NCBI RefSeq assembly: GCF_902459465.1 | Contig: NC_047064.1 | Location: 832,762-896,761, forward strand | Origin: Asterias rubens | Lineage: Eukaryota; Echinodermata; Asteroidea; Forcipulatida; Asteriidae | Reading direction: 5' to 3' | DNA: 64,000 nt | Shown here: positions 38,001-47,000 of the stretch, in pieces | How positions within the stretch are numbered: the stretch's first letter is position 1 | Layout: every line of letters starts with the position of its first letter | Notes under the pieces: model-generated | What the model was told of the DNA's origin: nothing | Seen by the model: the letters and a program-made list of their open reading frames with translations, nothing else | The model's database searches: none | Translations under genes and position numbers: made by a program

Positions 38001-41000
38001 ACTTGGTGAATGGGTTGGAATGTGACTGCCGAGGCGGGTTCGTTGGAACATTCTGTGAGGAGGACATTGACGAATGTGCGAGCACTCCTTGTTTGAACAA
38101 TGGTACATGTACTGACTTGGTAAATAGTTTCAACTGTACATGTGCTGCAGGATTTGAAGATGTTTTGTGCAGCACAGATATTGACGAATGTTCAAGTAAT
38201 CCATGTCAAAATGGCGCTCGTTGTTCGGACTTGGTAAATGAGTTTATCTGCAGTTGTCAAGATGGTTTCACAGGGCAGATTTGTGAAGAGGAAATTGACG
38301 AATGCTCCAGCAGTCCTTGCTTGAACAATGGTACATGTACTGACTTGGTAAATAGTTTTAACTGTACATGTGCTGCAGGATTTGAAGATGTTTTGTGCAG
38401 CACGGATATCGACGAATGTTCAAGTAATCCATGTCAAAATGGCGCTACTTGTTCGGACTTGGTAAATGAGTTTATCTGCAGTTGTCAAGATGGTTTCACA
38501 GGGCAGCTTTGTGAAGAGGAAACTGACGAATGCTCGAGCAGTCCTTGCTTGAACAATGGTACCTGTACTGACTTGGTAAATAGTTTCAACTGTACATGTG
38601 CTGCAGGATTTGAAGATGTTTTGTGCAGCACGAATATTGACGAATGTTTAAGCGATCCATGTCAAAATGGCGGTCGTTGTTCGGACTTGTTAGATGAGTT
38701 TATCTGCAGTTGTCAAGATGGTTTCACTGGGCAGCTTTGTGAAGAGGAAATTGATGAATGCTCCAGCAATCCTTGCTTGAACAATGGTACTTGTACTGAC
38801 TTGGTAAATAGTTTTAACTGTTCATGTGCTGCCGGATTTGAAGATGTTTTGTGCAGCACAGATATTGACGAATGTTCAAGTAATCCATGTCAAAATGGCG
38901 CTCGTTGTTCGGACTTGGTAAATGAGTTTATCTGCAGTTGTCAAGATGGTTTCACAGGGCAGCTTTGTGAAGAGGAAATTGACGAATGTGCGAGCACTCC
39001 TTGTTTGAATAATGGTACATGTACTGACTTGGTAAATAGTTTCAACTGTACATGTGCTGCAGGATTTGAAGATGTTTTGTGCAGCACTAATATTGACGAA
39101 TGTTCCAGCAATCCGTGTCAAAATGGCGCTCGTTGTTCGGACTTGGTGGATGAGTTTATCTGCAGTTGTCAAGATGGTTTCACTGGGCAGCTTTGTGAGG
39201 TGGAAATTGATGAATGTGCGAGCAATCCTTGCTTAAACAATGGTACATGTACTGACTTGGTAAATAGTTTTAACTGTACATGTGCTGCCGGATTTGAAGA
39301 TGTTTTGTGCAGCACGAATATTGACGAATGTTTAAGCGATCCATGTCAAAATGGCGGTCGTTGTTCGGACTTGGTAAATCAGTTTATCTGCAGTTGTCAA
39401 GATGGTTTCACAGGGCAGATTTGTGAAGAGGAAATTGACGAATGCTCCAGCAGTCCTTGCTTGAACAATGGTACATGTACTGACTTGGTAAATAGTTTTA
39501 ACTGTACATGTGCTGCAGGATTTGAAGATGTTTTGTGCAGCACGGATATCGACGAATGTTCAAGTAATCCATGTCAAAATGGCGCTACTTGTTCGGACTT
39601 GTTAGATGAGTTTATCTGCAGTTGTCAAGATGGTTTCACTGGGCAGCTTTGTGAAGAGGAAATTGACGAATGCTCCAGCAATCCTTGCTTGAACAATGGT
39701 ACATGTACTGACTTGGTAAATAGTTTTAACTGTTCATGTGCTGCCGGATTTGAAGATGTTTTGTGCAGCACAGATATTGACGAATGTTCAAGTAATCCAT
39801 GTCAAAATGGCGCTCGTTGTTCGGACTTGGTAAATGAGTTTATCTGCAGTTGTCAAGATGGTTTCACAGGGCAGCTTTGTGAAGAGGAAATTGACGAATG
39901 CTCGAGCAGTCCTTGCTTGAACAATGGTACCTGTACTGACTTGGTAAATAGTTTCAACTGTACATGTGCTGCAGGATTTGAAGATGTTTTGTGCAGCACT
40001 AATATTGACGAATGTTCCAGCAATCCGTGTCAAAATGGCGCTCGTTGTTCGAACTTGGTGGATGAGTTTATCTGCAGTTGTCAAGATGGTTTCACTGGGC
40101 AGCTTTGTGAAGAGGAAATTGACGAATGCTCCAGCAGTCCTTGCTTGAACAATGGAACATGTACTGACTTGGTAAATAGTTTCAACTGTACATGTGCTGC
40201 AGGATTTGAAGATGTTTTGTGCAGCACAGATATTGACGAATGTTCAAGTAATCCATGTCAAAATGGCGCTACTTGTTCGGACTTGGTAAATGAGTTTATC
40301 TGCAGTTGTCAAGATGGTTTCACTGGGCAGCTTTGTGAAGAGGAAATTGACGAATGTGCGAGCAGTCCTTGTTTGAACAATGGTACATGTACTGACTTGG
40401 TAAATAGTTTCAACTGTACATGTGCTGCAGGATTTGAAGATGTTTTGTGCAGCACGAATATTGACGAATGTTTTAGCGATCCATGTCAAAATGGCGGTCG
40501 TTGTTCGGACTTGGTAAATGAGTTTATCTGCAGTTGTCAAGATGGTTTCACTGGGCAGCTTTGTGAAGAGGAAGTTGACGAATGCTCGACCAATCCTTGC
40601 TTGAGCAATGGTACATGTACTGACTTGATAAATAGTTTTAACTGTACATGTGCTGCCGGATTTGAAGATGTTTTGTGCAGCACAGATATTGACGAATGTT
40701 CAAGTAATCCATGTCAAAATGGCGCTCGTTGTTCGAACTTGGTAAATGAGTTTATCTGCAGTTGTCAAGATGGTTTCACTGGGCAGATTTGTGAAGAGGA
40801 AACTGACGAATGTGCGAGCACTCCTTGTTTGAATAATGGTACATGTACTGACTTGGTAAATAGTTTCAACTGTACATGTGCTGCAGGATTTGAAGATGTT
40901 TTGTGCAGCACTAATATTGACGAGTGTTCCAGCAATCCATGTCAAAATGGCGCTCGTTGTTCGGACTTGGTGGATGAGTTCATCTGCAGTTGTCAAGATG

Positions 41001-44000
41001 GTTTCACTGGGCAGCTTTGTGAGGAGGAAATTAACGAATGCTCCAGCAATCCTTGCTTGAACAATGGTACATGTACTGACTTGGTAAATAGTTTCAACTG
41101 TACATGTGCTGCAGGATTTGAAGATGTTTTGTGCAGCACGAATATTGACGAATGTTTAAGCGATCCATGTCAAAATGGCGGTCGTTGTTCGGACTTGGTA
41201 GATCAGTTTATCTGCAGCTGTCAAGATGGTTTCACTGGGCAGCTTTGTGAAGAGGAAATTGACGAATGCTCGAGCAGTCCTTGCTTGAACAATGGTACCT
41301 GTACTGACTTGGTAAATAGTTTCAACTGTACATGTGCTGCAGGATTTGAAGATGTTTTGTGCAGCACAAATATTGACGAATGTTCCAGCAATCCGTGTCA
41401 AAATGGCGCTCGTTGTTCGAACTTGGTGGATGAGTTTATCTGCAGTTGTCAAGATGGTTTCACTGGGCAGCTTTGTGAAGAGGAAACTGACGAATGTGCG
41501 AGCACTCCTTGTTTGAATAATGGTACATGTACTGACTTGGTAAATAGCTACAACTGTACATGTGCTGAAGGATTTGAAGATGTTTTGTGCAGCACAGATA
41601 TTGACGAATGTTCAAGTAATCCATGTCAAAATGGCGGTCGTTGTTCGGACTTGGTAAATGAGTTTATCTGCAGTTGTCAAGACGGTTTCACAGGGCAGCT
41701 TTGTGAAGAGGAAATTGACGAATGCTCGAGCAGTCCTTGCTTGAACAATGGTACATGTACTGACTTGGTAAATAGTTTCAACTGTACATGTGCTGCAGGA
41801 TTTGAAGATGTTTTGTGCAGCACTAATATTGACGAATGTTCCAGCAATCCGTGTCAAAATGGCGCTCGTTGTTCGGACTTGGTGGATGAGTTTATCTGCA
41901 GTTGTCAAGATGGTTTCACTGGGCAGCTTTGTGAAGAGGAAATTGATGAATGTGCGAGCACTCCTTGTTTGAATAATGGTACATGTACTGACTTGGTAAA
42001 TAGTTTCAACTGTACATGTGCTGCAGGATTTGAAGATGTTTTGTGCAGCACAGATATTGACGAATGTTCAAGTAATCCATGTCAAAATGGCGCTCGTTGT
42101 TCGGACTTGGTAAATGAGTTTATCTGCAGTTGTCAAGATGGTTTCACTGGGCAGATTTGTGAAGAGGAAACTGACGAATGTGCGAGCACTCCTTGTTTGA
42201 ATAATGGTACATGTACTGACTTGGTAAATAGTTTCAACTGTACATGTGCTGCCGGATTTGAAGATGTTTTGTGCAGCACTAATATTGACGAGTGTTCAAG
42301 TAATCCATGTCAAAATGGCGGTCGTTGTTCGGACTTGGTAAATGAGTTTATCTGCAGTTGTCAAGATGGTTTCACAGGGCAGATTTGTGAAGAGGAAATT
42401 GACGAATGCTCCAGCAATCCTTGCTTGAACAATGGTACATGTACTGACTTGGTAAATAGTTTCAACTGTACATGTGCTGCAGGATTTGAAGATGTTTTGT
42501 GCAGCACAGATATTGACGAATGTTCAAGTAATCCATGTCAAAATGGCGCTACTTGTTCGGACTTGGTAAATGAGTTTATCTGCAGTTGTCAAGATGGTTT
42601 CACTGGGCAGCTTTGTGAAGAGGAAATTGACGAATGCTCCAGCAGTCCTTGCTTGAACAATGGTACTTGTACTGACTTGGTAAATAGTTTTAACTGTACA
42701 TGTGCTGCCGGATTTGAAGATGTTTTGTGCAGCACAGATATTGACGAATGTTCAAGTAATCCATGTCAAAATGGCGCTACTTGTTCGGACTTGGTAAATG
42801 AGTTTATCTGCAGTTGTCAAGATGGTTTCACTGGGCAGATTTGTGAAGAGGAAATTGATGAATGTGCGAGCAATCCTTGCTTAAACAATGGTACATGTAC
42901 TGACTTGGTAAATAGTTTTAACTGTACATGTGCTGCCGGATTTGAAGATGTTTTGTGCAGCACGAATATTGACGAATGTTTAAGCGATCCATGTCAAAAT
43001 GGCGGTCGTTGTTCGGACTTGTTAGATGAGTTTATCTGCAGTTGTCAAGATGGTTTCACTGGGCAGCTTTGTGAAGAGGAAATTGACGAATGCTCCAGCA
43101 ATCCTTGCTTGAACAATGGTACATGTACTGACTTGGTAAATAGTTTTAACTGTACATGTGCTGCCGGATTTGAAGATGTTTTGTGCAGCACAGATATTGA
43201 CGAATGTTCAAGTAATCCATGTCAAAATGGCGGTCGTTGTTCGGACTTGGTAAATGAGTTTATCTGCAGTTGTCAAGATGGTTTCACAGGGCAGCTTTGT
43301 GAAGAGGAAATTGACGAATGTGCGAGCACTCCTTGTTTGAATAATGGTACATGTACTGACTTGGTAAATAGTTTCAACTGTACATGTGCTGCCGGATTTG
43401 AAGATGTTTTGTGCAGCACAGATATTGACGAATGTTCAAGTAATCCATGTCAAAATGGCGCTCGTTGTTCGGACTTGGTAAATGAGTTCATCTGCAGTTG
43501 TCAAGATGGTTTCACTGGGCAGCTTTGTGAAGAGGAAACTGACGAATGCTCGAGCAGTCCTTGCTTGAACAATGGTACCTGTACTGACTTGGTAAATAGT
43601 TTCAACTGTACATGTGCTGCAGGATTTGAAGATGTTTTGTGCAGCACGAATATTGACGAATGTTTTAGCGATCCGTGTCAAAATGGTGGTCGTTGTTCGG
43701 ACTTGGTGGATGAGTTTATCTGCAGTTGTCGAGATGGTTTCACTGGGCAGCTTTGTGAAGAGGAAATTGACGAATGTGCGAGCACTCCTTGTTTGAACAA
43801 TGGTACTTGTACTGACTTGGTAAATAGTTTCAACTGTACATGTGCTGTAGGATTTGAAGATGTTCTGTGCAGCACAGATATTGACGAATGTTCCAGCAAT
43901 CCATGTCAAAATGGCGCTCGTTGTTCGGACTTGGTAAATGAGTTTATCTGCAGTTGTCAAGATGGTTTCACTGGGCAGTTTTGTGACGAGGATATCAACG

Positions 44001-47000
44001 AATGCTTGAGCAACCCATGCTTCAATGAAGGAACATGTGTCGATTTGATCGGATCGTTTTCATGCAACTGTAGCGAGATATTCGCGGGTAATTTTTGCGA
44101 GGTTGATCTTGTCAATGATTGTAATAATACTCCATGTCAAAATGGAGGTGTCTGCCAAGATTTTCCAATGGGTTACATTTGTACATGCGCAGTAGGCTTT
44201 GATGGCAACCACTGTGAGGTTGATATTGACGACTGTCTGAGCAGCCCATGTTATAATTATGGAGTCTGTGTTGATTTGGTCAATTCGTTTATTTGCAACT
44301 GTAGTCAAGGTTTTGAGGGAGAGCAGTGTGAGATCAAAATAGATGAATGTGCCAGTTCACTTTGCCAGAATGGCGCGTCATGTATGGATTTGGATAACGG
44401 TTTTAGATGTATTTGTGTCGAAGGTTTTATCGGTGAGCTTTGTGACTCTGAGGACAGCTGTATAAGTGATCCTTGCCAAAATGAGGCAATCTGTTCGAAC
44501 GAACTCCCTGGTTATACGTGTACGTGTAAAGCCGGGTACCAAGGAGCGAACTGTGAGGTGGATATAGATGAATGTGGGAACCACCCATGTCAACATGACG
44601 GGATTTGTGTGGATCAAGTGAACGGGTATGACTGCACATGCCTCAATGGATTTACTGGTACAAACTGCAGTCAAGTTGTACCCTGTAAATCGTCTCCTTG
44701 CCTCAACGGGGCTTCCTGCTTAACGACCTCCCATCATACATTTACATGCGCATGTGCAATCGGTTTCGAAGGCCCTCTTTGTGATGACGACATCAATGAA
44801 TGTGAGTTTGAGCAGGGTGTTTGCTCTGAGAGAGCTGACTGTCAAAACGACATTGGGAACTACTCGTGTGTGTGTAAATCTGGGTTCAAAGGAGTAGATT
44901 GTTTGGAACCAGACTACTGCGTTGACGTCCCATGCTTCAATAATGCTACATGTGTTTCAATGGAAGAGACATTCAGGTAATGTTGAGTAGGACTGAAGCT
45001 TTTGAAATGCTTGGTGGCAGTATATATGTAGATGAACATCTTTTCTTAAACCACAATTTCGGCTTCAGCTAAAGCTTTGGCCAAGTTACAGCCCATTAAA
45101 AGTTTGATTTCTGCCACTGAGTGACAAAGCCAAAGCTGGAGTCAGAGCCAAAGACGAAAATAAAATAAAAATCCCGTAAATATAAAGCGCCACCAAGCGT
45201 CTTTGAACTTGACAGTATTTTGATGTTCAAGCTAACTATTTTTCAGTTAGTTTCTCATCAGACCATTTTAATTCCAGACCAGCTTTCTCCAGAAATCGAT
45301 CAAAGTATTTTGATCGAAACTTCGAGTTGAAGCTATTGGTTCTTTTCAGAATCACCCCAACTCATTTAAATATTATCATTACATGGTGTTGCTGCAAATC
45401 TTACTATATCATTTTAATTCCATTATAGTTGTTCGTGTGCAAATGGCTTTACAGGCAGCCAATGTGAAACAGTGATCGAGAATGCATGCGTTCCAACCGC
45501 GTGTCTCAACAATGGAGAGTGCATACTTGGAGAGGTTAACGGGGAGTATATGTGTTTATGTCCCGTACAATTCTACGGGATGAATTGTGAAATAGGCAAG
45601 TTGACATTATTTTTTATTCATAAAGACCATAAACGGTCTGACGAAATATTATCATGGATTGAACTGAGAACAGCAAATATAAAACTTGAGAAGAAATCCA
45701 GATCTTTGATGAGTGTACGAATATTATTATTATTATTATTACTGGTTTATTGTAAAAACATCTGCTTGTCGCAGTCCAGAGACTGAATTAAAATACAGAT
45801 TTACATTATTAAATAAACATTTTAAAAAGCAGAGAGAAAATTTATACACAAGAAAAATTGAAAAATTAAGAGCAAAGTCAAAAGAGACGTCATGAGAACT
45901 AAAATATAACTATACAATGGTTGTTATTGTATGTTTTTCTCTAGCATAGCTCCGATGGCAGACTGGGCCTTAATTTTCACAAGTTAATTAGCTAATAATA
46001 ATAATAATAATAATAATAATGGAGTCTTATATAGCGCCGGTATCCGCCACAAAAAGGCGCTCATGGCGCTCGCTCGAGATACAAAATAAACAGTTCAAAA
46101 GAAAGGAACAGAAAAAGTTTGTAGAGAGATGAGGTCATTGTTTAACTGCAAAGAGGTGGGTTTTGAGGACAGTTTTGAAAGAAGATGTTGTGTTTGCAGT
46201 CCTGATGTGGTAGGGAAGACTATTCCACACCTTGCCCGCAGTAACCAAGAAAGCACGTGCTCCCCATGTGTTATTTTCCATATGTTCTACGAGGAGACGT
46301 TGATCGGCTGATCTTAGGTTACTGCGGAAAGGTGCATACTGAGTGATGAGATCTGAGATGTAGGATGGTGCCATGTTGTGCGATGATTTGAAGACCTGGA
46401 GACCGAGTTTGAAGACTATCCTTTGCTCAACTGGAAGCCAATGGAGTTGCTTTAGGATAGGGGTGATGTGTGAACTCTTGGGTGACCGAGTTACCAGTCT
46501 AGCAGCCATATTTTGCAAACGTTGTAGCCGAAAGAGCTGTGATTTGTTTACACCATACATGAGGGAGTTGCACATGTCCAGCTTTGACATGACAAGGGAG
46601 TGAATGAGTAGTTCCGCAGTCTGTGTGTTTATGTACTTGCGAATTAACCCAATGCTGCGAAGAGACAGACAAACTGCTTGCGAAACAGCCGAGATGTGAT
46701 TATTCATTTTGAGCTCCGAATCCATGATGACTCCAAGATTTTTCACCTTTCCAGATGGGGTTATGATGGCTTCACCAATCCTTAGAGTGGGGTCTGTTAT
46801 TTTAGACCGATGTTGTTTGGATCCTACAATCATGAACTCTGTTTTGGCTTCATTGAGTTTGAGGAAGTTGCTTTTCATCCATAGGCATATCTCATCTATG
46901 CATTCTTCAATACGCTGTATAGCTCTTTCTACTTCTGTTTGGGAGGGGTCAACAGCTATGTATATTTGTATATCATCAGCGTAGCAGTGGTAGGAGAGGC

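Noticed and set aside
38876..43960. Repeated 60-174-codon open frames on both strands inside the EGF array
   Set aside because: They recur at multiples of 228 bp and are shadow frames of the repetitive EGF coding sequence.
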